A stretch of 64,000 bases of DNA. It comes from Flavobacterium psychroterrae. GTDB taxonomy: Bacteria; Bacteroidota; Bacteroidia; Flavobacteriales; Flavobacteriaceae. Positions 28,195-36,846 of the stretch are shown here, one piece after another. Position numbers and translations under genes: made by a program. The DNA is taken from the NCBI RefSeq assembly GCF_018380615.1, contig NZ_JAGYVZ010000020.1, positions 50,440-114,439 on the forward strand. The letters are read 5' to 3'. Position 1 is the first letter of the stretch, and each line of letters starts with the position of its first letter. The notes under the pieces were generated by a model that was given only the letters and a program-made list of their open reading frames with translations, had not been told where the DNA came from and searched no databases.

Positions 28195-29586
28195 ATGCAC
28201 GACAAAATTAGTTTAAAAGAAAAAGTAGGTTACGGTCTTGGAGATGCTGCATCATCCATGTTCTGGAAAATTTTCAGTATGTACCTCCTCTTTTTCTACA
28301 CCGATGTTTTCGGGCTGGCACCTGCCGTTGTTGGAACCATGTTTTTGATTACCAGAATCTGGGATTCGTGTTTCGATCCAATCGTAGGAATCATCGCCGA
28401 CAGGACAAAAAGCAAATGGGGAAAATTCAGGCCTTATTTATTATGGGTTGCCGTGCCTTTTGCCGTAATTGGTGTACTGACTTTTTACACACCGGATTTT
28501 GACGAAAAAGGAAAAATAATCTATGCTTACGTGACTTACTCAGCAATGATGATGATTTATTCCTTAATCAATGTTCCGTACGCTTCTCTTTTAGGTGTTA
28601 TGTCATCTGATCGAAAAGAAAGAAATACTTTATCGTCTTACAGAATGGTTTTTGCCTTTGGAGGAAGTTTATTGGCACTTTGGTTAATTGAGCCTTTAGT
28701 AAATTATTTCGGCGGAAGCCTGAATTCTAAATCTGGTTGGTTGGCGACAATTTCCGTTTTTGGAGTTATTACAACCGCTTTTTTCTGGGGATGTTTCTTC
28801 TTTACTAAAGAAAGAGTAAAACCCATTTCAGACGAAAAAAATAATCTAAAAGAAGATTTACAAGATCTATTAAAAAATAAACCGTGGTGGATTTTACTTG
28901 GCGCCGGAATTGGTGCTTTGGTTTTCAACTCGATTCGGGATGGAGCAGCCGTTTATTATTTTAAATATTATGTAAGCAACAGCGTAAACTTTGATTTTTC
29001 CCTTTTTGGAACAGATTTTCACATGACGCCAACTTCTATTTATTTGGTTCTGGGACAAGCTGCAAACATTATCGGCGTCATTATAGCAACGCCAATTGCG
29101 AATAAAATTGGTAAAAAGAAAACCTTCTTTGGCGCAATGGCATTAGCTTCAATTTTGAGTTTGATTTTCTATTTATTTGGAAAAAATGACGTTTTCCTAA
29201 TTATGAGTTTTCAGGTATTAATCAGTATTTGTGCCGGATGCATCTTCCCATTAATCTGGTCAATGTATGCAGACAGCGCTGATTATTCTGAATGGAAACA
29301 AGGACGCAGAGCCACAGGATTGGTATTTTCAGCTTCATCAATGTCTCAAAAATTTGGGTGGACAATTGGTGGCGCCGGAGCAGGATGGCTTTTGGGTTAT
29401 TACGGTTTTCAGGCAAATGTTGAACAAACTGCCACAGCTCAAAACGGAATTCAGTTAATGTTAAGTATTCTACCCGCCATCGCAGCAATAATATCAGTCA
29501 TTTTTATCGCATTCTATCCATTATCCGAAGAAAAACTTCAGGTAATTGAACAGGATTTAAACGAAAAAAGAGACCAAATCAATTAA
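28195..29586 (+). CDS. GPH-family (MFS) glycoside:cation symporter
   Basis: The 463-aa protein has about 12 hydrophobic segments. The GPH pattern is clear: KEKVGYGLGDAASSMFWKIFSMYLLFFYTDVFG at the N-terminus, DPIVGIIADRTKSKWGKFRPYLLW after helix 2, and SMYADSADYSEWKQGRRATGLVFS in the second half. It imports a glycoside with a cation across the inner membrane. The neighbouring cytosolic epimerase and phosphorylase suggest mannobiose or a short mannooligosaccharide as cargo (inference). 28 nt separate it from the GH130 gene, so they are probably cotranscribed. Confidence 0.93.
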   Translation: MHDKISLKEKVGYGLGDAASSMFWKIFSMYLLFFYTDVFGLAPAVVGTMFLITRIWDSCFDPIVGIIADRTKSKWGKFRPYLLWVAVPFAVIGVLTFYTPDFDEKGKIIYAYVTYSAMMMIYSLINVPYASLLGVMSSDRKERNTLSSYRMVFAFGGSLLALWLIEPLVNYFGGSLNSKSGWLATISVFGVITTAFFWGCFFFTKERVKPISDEKNNLKEDLQDLLKNKPWWILLGAGIGALVFNSIRDGAAVYYFKYYVSNSVNFDFSLFGTDFHMTPTSIYLVLGQAANIIGVIIATPIANKIGKKKTFFGAMALASILSLIFYLFGKNDVFLIMSFQVLISICAGCIFPLIWSMYADSADYSEWKQGRRATGLVFSASSMSQKFGWTIGGAGAGWLLGYYGFQANVEQTATAQNGIQLMLSILPAIAAIISVIFIAFYPLSEEKLQVIEQDLNEKRDQIN

Positions 29587-29614
29587 AATAATACAGATAC
29601 AGAAATCTATTTAT

Positions 29615-30805
29615 ATGACAGCAATAGCCACTTCAACTACATTTCACGATAGAAAAGTAGCATTAGAAAAAGAACATAATACGCTAATCGGACAAAAAAA
29701 TGCTCCTCAGGATACTGCTGGGAACGGCATATACGAACGCTATAAAAACCCGGTTGTTACAGCAGCCCATATACCGTTGAACTGGCGTTTTGACCTTAAC
29801 GAAAAAACAAATCCGTTTTTACAGGAACGAATTGGCATGAATGCCGCTTTTAATGCCGGAGCCATGAAATGGAACGGGAAATATTTGCTTGCCGTTCGTG
29901 TAGAAGGAATCGACAGGAAATCTTTTTTCGCTATAGCAGAAAGTCCAAACGGAATAGACAATTTTAAGTTTTGGGACAAACCCTGCGTGATTCCACAAAC
30001 CGAAGAACCGGATACAAATGTTTACGACATGCGTTTGATTCACCATGAAGACGGTTGGGTTTACGGTATTTTTTGTACCGAAAGAAAAGATCCAAAAGCA
30101 CCAAAAGGCGATACAAGCTCGGCTGTAGCCAATGCCGGAATCGTGCGCTCCAAAGATTTAATAAACTGGGAAAGACTGCCGGATTTAATCTCAAATACAG
30201 GACAACAACGCAACGTAGTTTTGCATCCTGAATTTGTAAACGGAAAATATGCTTTATACACACGTCCGCAAGATGGTTTTATTGATGTTGGTGCCGGTGG
30301 CGGAATAGGTTTAGGATACGTTGAAGACATGACAAACCCGGTTGTAAAAGACGAAAAAATAATTTTCGGGAAACAATATCACACTATTTATGAATTGAAA
30401 AATGGTCTTGGCCCTGCTCCTATCAGAACAGAAAAAGGGTGGTTGCATCTTGCGCACGGAGTTCGCAATACTGCCGCGGGATTACGTTATACATTATATA
30501 TGTTCATGACTGATTTGCATGATATTACAAAAGTAACCCACGTTCCCGCAGGACATTTTATGGGACCAGAAGGAATTGAAAGAGTTGGCGATGTGTCCAA
30601 TGTTTTATTCTCAAACGGATGGATTGAAGACAATGACGGAACCGTTTATGTATATTATGCATCATCAGATACGAGAATGCATGTTGCAGTTTCATCTGTA
30701 GAAAAACTGGTTGATTACGTTACAAATGCGCCGGCAGATACCTTTATATCAGCAGGTTCTGTGAAAACCATTATCAATCAAATAGAAAAAAATACCGCAA
30801 TATAA
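29615..30805 (+). CDS. GH130 4-O-beta-D-mannosyl-D-glucose phosphorylase
   Basis: The 396-aa cytosolic protein has no signal peptide. The five-bladed GH130 propeller shows NAAFNAGAMKWNGKYLLAVRVEG and the catalytic Asp138 in NVYDMRL, as in the subfamily 1 enzymes of Bacteroides and Ruminococcus. The known reaction is Man-beta-1,4-Glc plus phosphate to mannose-1-phosphate plus glucose. The following gene encodes an epimerase that makes this substrate from mannobiose, which supports subfamily 1 over the mannobiose or mannosyl-GlcNAc phosphorylases. Confidence 0.94.
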   Translation: MTAIATSTTFHDRKVALEKEHNTLIGQKNAPQDTAGNGIYERYKNPVVTAAHIPLNWRFDLNEKTNPFLQERIGMNAAFNAGAMKWNGKYLLAVRVEGIDRKSFFAIAESPNGIDNFKFWDKPCVIPQTEEPDTNVYDMRLIHHEDGWVYGIFCTERKDPKAPKGDTSSAVANAGIVRSKDLINWERLPDLISNTGQQRNVVLHPEFVNGKYALYTRPQDGFIDVGAGGGIGLGYVEDMTNPVVKDEKIIFGKQYHTIYELKNGLGPAPIRTEKGWLHLAHGVRNTAAGLRYTLYMFMTDLHDITKVTHVPAGHFMGPEGIERVGDVSNVLFSNGWIEDNDGTVYVYYASSDTRMHVAVSSVEKLVDYVTNAPADTFISAGSVKTIINQIEKNTAI

Positions 30806-30810
30806 TTATC

Positions 30811-32004
30811 GTGTCAGTACAACTAAAGCAACTAAAATCTGAATTATCAAAAGAACTTGATTCTATTTTGAATTATTGGTCGAAAAACACGATCGACAAT
30901 CAAAATGACGGTTTTATTGGTCAGATCGATTTTCACGATCATATTATTGCTAATACAGAAAAAGGTTCTGTTTTAAATGCACGGATTTTATGGTCGTTTT
31001 CTGCGAGTTACCAAATCACCAAAAACGAAGAACATAAAAAATTAGCAAAAAGAGCTTTTGAATTCTTGTCAAACAATTTTTATGATGCTGAATTTGGAGG
31101 TTTATTTTGGAGTATTAATACTGACAAAACACCAAAAGACACTAAAAATCAAATCTACGCTTTGGCTTTTGCGATTTATGGTTTATCTGAATATTATGTT
31201 ATTTCCAAAGATGATAAAGCACTGGCAATAGCAATAAATCTATATTTAAAAATACAAAAACACAGTTACGATCCTGTAAACAAAGGATATTTTGAAGCTT
31301 TAACCCGCGATTGGCAGCCTATCGAAGATTTACGTTTGAGCGATAAAGATGCGAACGAAAAGAAAACAATGAATACACATTTGCATATTGTTGAAGCGTA
31401 TGCGAATTTATTCAAGGTTTGGAAAGATAAAACGCTTCAAAACGATATTATTGAATTATTACAAACCATAGAAAAACATTTCATCAATACCCAAACGGGT
31501 CATTTACGCTTGTTTTTTGATGAAAACTGGATCGAAAAGCCAGACGTTATCTCCTACGGACATGACATTGAAGCGGCATGGCTTTTATTACAATGTGCAG
31601 AAATTAGTGAAGATGAAAATCTAATTGCGAATTACAAGAAATACGCGATTCAAATGGCAGAAGTCACCAAAGAAGGTTTAGATACTGACGGCGGTTTATG
31701 GTATGAATTTGATCCCGAAAAGAACGAATTAGTTGCCGAAAAACACTGGTGGGTTCAGGCAGAAGCTTTAATAGGTTTTTATAATGCTTATCAATTAACG
31801 GAAAATGAAAGCTATTTAAACATTGTTTTAAACAACTGGGAATTCATTAAAAAACATATTTTAGACAAACAAAACGGCGAATGGTATTGGGGAATTAACA
31901 AAGACAATTCTTTGATAGAGAAAGACAAAGCCGGATTCTGGAAATGTCCTTATCATAATGGTCGTGCTTGTTTAGAACTTATTGATAGAATAAAAACGGA
32001 ATAA
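30811..32004 (+). CDS. Cellobiose/mannobiose 2-epimerase (AGE family)
   Basis: The 397-aa cytosolic (alpha/alpha)6-barrel protein has the active-site His motifs of cellobiose 2-epimerases: NTHLHIVEAY, SYGHDIEAAW, EKHWWVQAEAL and CPYHNGRACLE. It starts with GTG 5 nt after the GH130 stop; no ATG gives a better N-terminus, and the ...LKSELSKELDSILNYW start matches the family. It converts Man-Man to Man-Glc for the phosphorylase just upstream, and translation is probably coupled. Confidence 0.94.
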   Translation: MSVQLKQLKSELSKELDSILNYWSKNTIDNQNDGFIGQIDFHDHIIANTEKGSVLNARILWSFSASYQITKNEEHKKLAKRAFEFLSNNFYDAEFGGLFWSINTDKTPKDTKNQIYALAFAIYGLSEYYVISKDDKALAIAINLYLKIQKHSYDPVNKGYFEALTRDWQPIEDLRLSDKDANEKKTMNTHLHIVEAYANLFKVWKDKTLQNDIIELLQTIEKHFINTQTGHLRLFFDENWIEKPDVISYGHDIEAAWLLLQCAEISEDENLIANYKKYAIQMAEVTKEGLDTDGGLWYEFDPEKNELVAEKHWWVQAEALIGFYNAYQLTENESYLNIVLNNWEFIKKHILDKQNGEWYWGINKDNSLIEKDKAGFWKCPYHNGRACLELIDRIKTE

Positions 32005-32090
32005 TTGCCCGCTGATTTTACGGATTAAACGGATTTTTGCAGGTTTACATTTTTTTGTCATTGCGAGAACGACTTATGAAACCTAACCCC

Positions 32091-32189
32091 CTAGCCCTGT
32101 CCCGGTAGCTATCGGGAGAAGTGGAAATCCTTTTATTTTTTTCTTTAAAAAAAAATAAAAGATTGAAACGATAGCAGGAAACAGCTCCT
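32091..32189. repeat. REP-like intergenic hairpin element, copy C (best conserved)
   Basis: AGCCCTG, the palindrome CCCGGTAGCTATCGGG (32101-32116), AGAAGTGGAAATCCTTTTAT, a T/A-rich inner hairpin, then ATAAAAGATTGAAACGATAGC and ACAGCTCC. This is the same layout as at 6203 and 11621. It ends 13 nt before the ATG of the GH5 mannanase, so it lies in that gene's leader or promoter region. Confidence 0.65.
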
Positions 32190-32202
32190 AAAAAAATAAA
32201 TA

Positions 32203-33492
32203 ATGAAAAATATATTTCTAAAAACCCTCGGATTAGCTTTAATTTTCTCGACAATCGCTTGTCAGGCGCAGGAAAGAATTACCGTAAAAGGAACTCAATT
32301 TTACAAAGGAGATAAACCGTACGCGTATATTGGAACTAATTATTGGTACGGAAGTTTATTGGCTTCAAAAAAAGTTGGTGACCGAAAAAGATTGCTTCGG
32401 GAACTGGATTTAATGCAGAAAAACGGAATCGATAATCTAAGAATTCTTGTTGGCGGCGATGGCGGAAAATATGATTTTACCGTTCGTCCGGCGTTGCAAT
32501 ATGAGCAGGGAAAATATGACGAGGATTTGCTTGACGGATTGGATTTCCTTATTAACGAAATGAGCAAACGTAAAATGTATGCAGTTTTGTATTTAACAAA
32601 TAACTGGGAATGGTCCGGCGGAATGTCGCAATATTTAGAATGGAATGGAAAAGGCGCAATTCCTGTTCCGGCAATTCCACCAAATACATGGCCGCAATTT
32701 ATGTCGTATACCGAACAATTTCATAGTTGTGAACCTTGTATGAAAGCTTTAGAGAATCATGTGAAGTTTATTATTGGAAGAACAAATAAATATTCTAAAA
32801 AGAAATATACCGAAGACAATACCATTATGGCGTGGCAAGTTGGGAATGAACCAAGACTTTTTACGGTAGAAAACGAAACAAAATTCACCGTTTGGCTCAA
32901 TAATATTGTAGATTTAATTGATAGTTTAGACAAAAATCATTTGGTTTCGACCGGTTCTGAAGGTAAAAACAGCTCGAATGACAGCATGGAAATTTTTGAA
33001 AGAACACATCAAAATCCGAATATTGATTATTTGACGATGCACATTTGGCCGAAAAACTGGAACTGGTTTAAAGCTGATAATGCAGAAAAAACAATGCCAA
33101 CAACACTGGAAAATGCCGGAAAATATATTGACGATCATATTAAAGTTGCCAACAATTTAAAACGTCCTATTATTATTGAAGAATTTGGTTTACCAAGAGA
33201 AAATGAAGATTTAACCGCAGGATCTTCGGTTGCAAACAGAGATGTTTTTTACAACTATATTTTTAGCCGCGTTGCCGAAAGCGTTAAAAATAATGGTCCG
33301 TTACAAGCAGCGAATTTCTGGGGTTTTGGCGGTGAAGGAAAAGCGATTACCGCAGACGGAAAATGGAATCCCGGCGATCCGTTAACTACAGATCCTCCGC
33401 AGGAACCACAAGGATTAAACTCTGTTTTTTCTTCGGATAAATCGACATTAGATATCGTGAAAAAATATAATTTAGAGCTAAATAAAAAATAA
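32203..33492 (+). CDS. GH5 subfamily 7-like endo-beta-1,4-mannanase, lipoprotein
   Basis: The 429-aa protein has lipobox STIAC (Cys20). The GH5 barrel has N-terminal GTQFYKGDKPYAYIGTNYWYG, conserved Arg in NLRIL, acid/base Glu216 in QVGNEPR, and nucleophile Glu327 in IIEEFGLP. The aromatic-rich MHIWPKNWNWF segment is usual for subfamily 7 mannanases. It hydrolyses internal beta-1,4-mannosidic bonds, complementary to GH26, likely at the outer membrane. It is separated from the epimerase gene by a REP-like element, so it may have its own promoter. Confidence 0.93.
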   Translation: MKNIFLKTLGLALIFSTIACQAQERITVKGTQFYKGDKPYAYIGTNYWYGSLLASKKVGDRKRLLRELDLMQKNGIDNLRILVGGDGGKYDFTVRPALQYEQGKYDEDLLDGLDFLINEMSKRKMYAVLYLTNNWEWSGGMSQYLEWNGKGAIPVPAIPPNTWPQFMSYTEQFHSCEPCMKALENHVKFIIGRTNKYSKKKYTEDNTIMAWQVGNEPRLFTVENETKFTVWLNNIVDLIDSLDKNHLVSTGSEGKNSSNDSMEIFERTHQNPNIDYLTMHIWPKNWNWFKADNAEKTMPTTLENAGKYIDDHIKVANNLKRPIIIEEFGLPRENEDLTAGSSVANRDVFYNYIFSRVAESVKNNGPLQAANFWGFGGEGKAITADGKWNPGDPLTTDPPQEPQGLNSVFSSDKSTLDIVKKYNLELNKK

Positions 33493-33499
33493 AAATTTT

Positions 33500-33578
33500 A
33501 AACCATATAAGTGATATAAGAAATTATAAGCCAAACTTTGTGCAAAATTTAAATGAACTTATATAACTTATATGGTTT
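33500..33578. repeat. Inverted repeat between GH5 mannanase and GH97
   Basis: Arms 33500-33520 and 33558-33578 (CTTATATAACTTATATGGTTT) are complementary at 20 of 21 positions. They surround the in-frame ATG at 33553, which argues that this ATG is not the real GH97 start. Confidence 0.7.
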
Positions 33579-33594
33579 AAAAAAACATTCCAAT

Positions 33595-35574
33595 ATGAAA
33601 AAATTACTTCTTTATTTTTGTCTTTTAGTTTTGAATATTGCCTTTTCTCAGAAGAAGCAAGATTTTGTTTTGAATTCTCCGAATGGGAAAATTGAAGTCA
33701 GAATTTTGGTGAATGAAAGAATAAGCTGGACGATTTCTCATGAAAAAGATTTGATTTTATCACCTTCGGCAATGTCAATGACTTTGGATGAAAATGTTAT
33801 TTTAGGGCAAAATGCTGTGGTTTTAAATTCAAAAAAAGAAAGTGTAGATACTTCATTCGAATCTCCATTTTATAAAAAGAAATCGGTTCAAGATAAATAC
33901 AATCAGTTGACTTTGAATTTTAAAAATGATTTTGGCATTGAATTCCGCGTTTTTGATGATGGTGCAGCGTACCGATTTATCACTAAAAAGAAAAAAGATA
34001 TTACTGTAAAATCAGAAGAAGTTAGTTTGAATTTTGATCAGGATTACAAAACTTTAATGCCTTATGTTCGCGATTTAAGAAACCCGAAAGATTCTTATAT
34101 TTCTTCATTCGAAGCCCATTATGAAAACAAAAAAATAAGTGAATTTGCAAAAGATACTTTGGCTTTTCTTCCCTTTTTAATTGATTATAAAAACCACAAA
34201 AAAGCAGTTTTTCTTGAAGCAAATCTGGAAGATTATCCGGGATTATTTGTTACTAATAATAAATCAAAATTGGGTTTTGAATCTCGTTTTTCTAAATATC
34301 CTTTACAGGAAAAAAACGGCGGTTTTAATAATATCAACAAATTAATCACAGAACGAGCAGATTATTTAGTCAAAACAAAAGGAAGAAGAACTTTTCCGTG
34401 GAGAGCGATTGTAATCTCTGAAAATGATTCGGCTTTACCCAATAATGATATGGTGCAGAAATTGTCTGAACCATCAAAAATCAAAGACATTTCATGGATA
34501 AAACCCGGAAAAGTGGCTTGGGATTGGTGGAACGACTGGAATATTTACAACATCGATTTTAAAGCCGGAATCAATACTCAAACCTATAAATATTACATTG
34601 ATTTTGCTTCAAAAAACAAAGTTGAATATGTGGTTTTAGATGAAGGCTGGAGTCTGGAAGATGATATTATGAAACACAACCCGAATGTCGATCTCGAAGC
34701 TTTGATTGTTTATGGAAAACAACGAAATGTTGGTATTATTTTATGGAGTTCCTGGATGGCTTTGACCAAAAATACAACAGGAATTTTCAAGAATTATGCA
34801 GATTTAGGAATAAAAGGTTTTAAAGTAGATTTCTTAGATCGTGATGATGCTAAAATGGTAAATTCCGTTTATGATATTGCACAAAAAGCAGCAGATTATA
34901 AATTACTTTTGGATTTTCACGGCATGTACAAACCAACCGGAATTCAAAGAACTTATCCTAACATTTTAAACTTTGAAGGTGTAAAAGGTCTGGAAAATAA
35001 TAAATGGACACCAAATGACGATGTTCCTTTATATGATTGTACGATTCCGTTTATCAGAATGATCGCCGGACCAATGGATTATACTCCCGGAGCGATGCGA
35101 AATGCAACCAAAAGCGAATTCAAACCAAGTCACTCCAACCCAATGAGTCAGGGAACAAGATGTCATCAACTCGCACTTTACACCATTTTTGAAGCGCCTT
35201 TGCAAATGATGGCAGATAGTCCAACGGCTTATATGAAGGAACAGGAAAGTACTGATTTCATTGCAAAAGTTCCAACGACTTTTGATGAAACGGTTGCCTT
35301 AAAAAGTGAAGTTGGAAAACATGTTACAATCGCCCGAAGAAAAGCAAACATCTGGTACTTAGGCGCAATCACAAATTGGGATTCCAGAGAAATTACAATT
35401 GATTTTTCTTTTCTTGAAAAAGGCAAAAAATTCGAAGCAGAAATTTTCTCAGATGGATTAAATGCCGATAAAGCTGCCGTTGATTATAAAAGAGAAATTA
35501 TTACTATTGATTCAATGACCAAATTAAAATATAGATTGGCAAGCGGCGGAGGTTTGGCAATGATTATTAAATAA
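33595..35574 (+). CDS. GH97 glycoside hydrolase, probably retaining alpha-galactosidase
   Basis: From ATG 33595 the product is 659 aa with signal peptide MKKLLLYFCLLVLNIAFSQ; the upstream in-frame ATG (33553) would add 14 residues before it. An N-terminal beta-super-sandwich is followed by the catalytic barrel with DEGWSLEDD, GIKGFKVDFLDRDD and FHGMYKPTGIQRTYPN, then a C-terminal beta domain. The Asp in KVDF is the nucleophile position of retaining GH97 enzymes. The inverting SusB type lacks it, so alpha-galactosidase activity is favoured over alpha-glucosidase. It is a periplasmic enzyme and pairs with GH27 for side-chain removal. Confidence 0.9.
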   Translation: MKKLLLYFCLLVLNIAFSQKKQDFVLNSPNGKIEVRILVNERISWTISHEKDLILSPSAMSMTLDENVILGQNAVVLNSKKESVDTSFESPFYKKKSVQDKYNQLTLNFKNDFGIEFRVFDDGAAYRFITKKKKDITVKSEEVSLNFDQDYKTLMPYVRDLRNPKDSYISSFEAHYENKKISEFAKDTLAFLPFLIDYKNHKKAVFLEANLEDYPGLFVTNNKSKLGFESRFSKYPLQEKNGGFNNINKLITERADYLVKTKGRRTFPWRAIVISENDSALPNNDMVQKLSEPSKIKDISWIKPGKVAWDWWNDWNIYNIDFKAGINTQTYKYYIDFASKNKVEYVVLDEGWSLEDDIMKHNPNVDLEALIVYGKQRNVGIILWSSWMALTKNTTGIFKNYADLGIKGFKVDFLDRDDAKMVNSVYDIAQKAADYKLLLDFHGMYKPTGIQRTYPNILNFEGVKGLENNKWTPNDDVPLYDCTIPFIRMIAGPMDYTPGAMRNATKSEFKPSHSNPMSQGTRCHQLALYTIFEAPLQMMADSPTAYMKEQESTDFIAKVPTTFDETVALKSEVGKHVTIARRKANIWYLGAITNWDSREITIDFSFLEKGKKFEAEIFSDGLNADKAAVDYKREIITIDSMTKLKYRLASGGGLAMIIK

Positions 35575-35615
35575 AATGAGAAAAATTATCTAATAAATTC
35601 TTTACGTAATTCTAT

Positions 35616-35664
35616 ACGTTTTCAAACTCGAAAGGTTTTTAAAACCTGTCGGGTTTGAAAACGT
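35616..35664. terminator. Bidirectional hairpin between convergent GH97 and aldo/keto reductase genes
   Basis: The outer arms ACGTTTTCAAAC (from 35616) and GTTTGAAAACGT (to 35664) are perfect, and the inner AGGTTTT/AAAACCT continues the stem. Confidence 0.75.
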
Positions 35665-35683
35665 GATAATTATTTATAAAAAA

Positions 35684-36640
35684 TCAAGATAAAATCTTCT
35701 CAATCGCATTCAATTCATCTTGAGAAAATTCCAGACTCTGTAAACAATCAATATTATTATTTAACTGTCTCACAGAACTGGCGCCAATTAAAACCGATGT
35801 AATACGTTTGTCTTTTTGCAGCCAAGCAAGTGCCATTTGTGCTAATGATTGATTTCTATTCTGTGCGATTTCATTCAGTTGAACTAATTTCTGAATTCTT
35901 TCAGCCGTAACCTCATCTTCTTTTAAATGTCCGTTTGGATTATGTGCTCTGGAGTTTTCCGGAATTCCGTTTAAGTATTTATCCGTTAAAAGTCCTTGTG
36001 CCAAAGGTGAAAAGGCAATACAGCCCACTCCTTTTTCTTCCAGAACATCTAGTAAACCATTTTCAACCCAACGCTCTAACATTGAATATTTGGCTTGGTG
36101 AATTAAACACGGCGTTCCCAATTGTTTTAAAACATCAACCGCAACACGGGTTTCTTCAGCCGAATAATTACTGATTCCTACATATAAAGCTTTTCCGCTT
36201 CTAACAGCATAATCTAATGCCATCATAGTTTCTTCAATTGGCGTTTCGGGATCAGGGCGATGCGAGTAAAAAATATCAACATAATCGACTTTCATTCTTT
36301 TTAAACTTTGGTCTAAACTTGACAATAAATATTTACGAGAACCCCAATCACCGTAAGGTCCGTCCCACATCGTGTAACCTGCTTTCGTCGAAATGATGAT
36401 TTCATCGCGTAAGTTTCCCTGAAAATTATGCCATAAAATTTTACCAAAATTAGTTTCTGCAGAACCTGGAACCGGTCCGTAATTATTGGCTAAATCAAAA
36501 TGGGTAATTCCTTTATCAAAAGCTTCTACCGCGATACTTTCCGCATTCTCAAAATTGTCTACTGACCCGAAGTTGTGCCACAATCCTAAAGAAATCTCAG
36601 GCAGTAATAACCCGCTTTTTCCACATCTGTTATATTTCAT
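35684..36640 (-). CDS. Aldo/keto reductase (YghZ / L-glyceraldehyde-3-phosphate reductase-like)
   Basis: The 318-aa (beta/alpha)8 NADPH-dependent reductase has catalytic Asp and Tyr in FDLANNYGP, Lys in ISTKAG and His in YSHRPDPETPIEE. C-terminal coenzyme-binding VLIGASSVRQLNNNIDC is also visible. The SAETNFGKILW...MWDGPYGDWGSRKYLLSSLDQSLKRM pattern matches the YghZ/MgrA group (AKR14-like). Its physiological substrate is unknown. Its place between PUL blocks may be coincidental or reflect sugar-aldehyde metabolism. Confidence 0.92.
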   Translation of the reverse strand: MKYNRCGKSGLLLPEISLGLWHNFGSVDNFENAESIAVEAFDKGITHFDLANNYGPVPGSAETNFGKILWHNFQGNLRDEIIISTKAGYTMWDGPYGDWGSRKYLLSSLDQSLKRMKVDYVDIFYSHRPDPETPIEETMMALDYAVRSGKALYVGISNYSAEETRVAVDVLKQLGTPCLIHQAKYSMLERWVENGLLDVLEEKGVGCIAFSPLAQGLLTDKYLNGIPENSRAHNPNGHLKEDEVTAERIQKLVQLNEIAQNRNQSLAQMALAWLQKDKRITSVLIGASSVRQLNNNIDCLQSLEFSQDELNAIEKILS

Positions 36641-36692
36641 TATTTTAGTTTAATTGGTTGAAAGTTTAATAGGTTTTAAAGGTAAAAAAAAC

Positions 36693-36755
36693 TCTCGCAG
36701 ATTTTGCAGATTAAGCGGATAAAAAAAATCTGCCGAATCTGCAAAATCTGCGAGA
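36693..36755. repeat. Intergenic hairpin with perfect 20-nt arms
   Basis: TCTCGCAGATTTTGCAGATT (36693-36712) has its exact reverse complement at 36736-36755, around a 23-nt loop that contains AGCGGATAAAAAAA. It lies in the 206-nt gap between GH3 and the reductase gene, both minus strand, and may limit read-through. CTTTGCG-type motifs follow at 36800-36840 and recur at 39220-39240. Confidence 0.75.
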
Positions 36756-36846
36756 AGAATATTTTCCTCATTTTTAATTAAAAAATATAACTTTACACCT
36801 CTGCGACTTTGCGCGATTAAAAAACATCGTGCCTTTGAGGCAAAAC

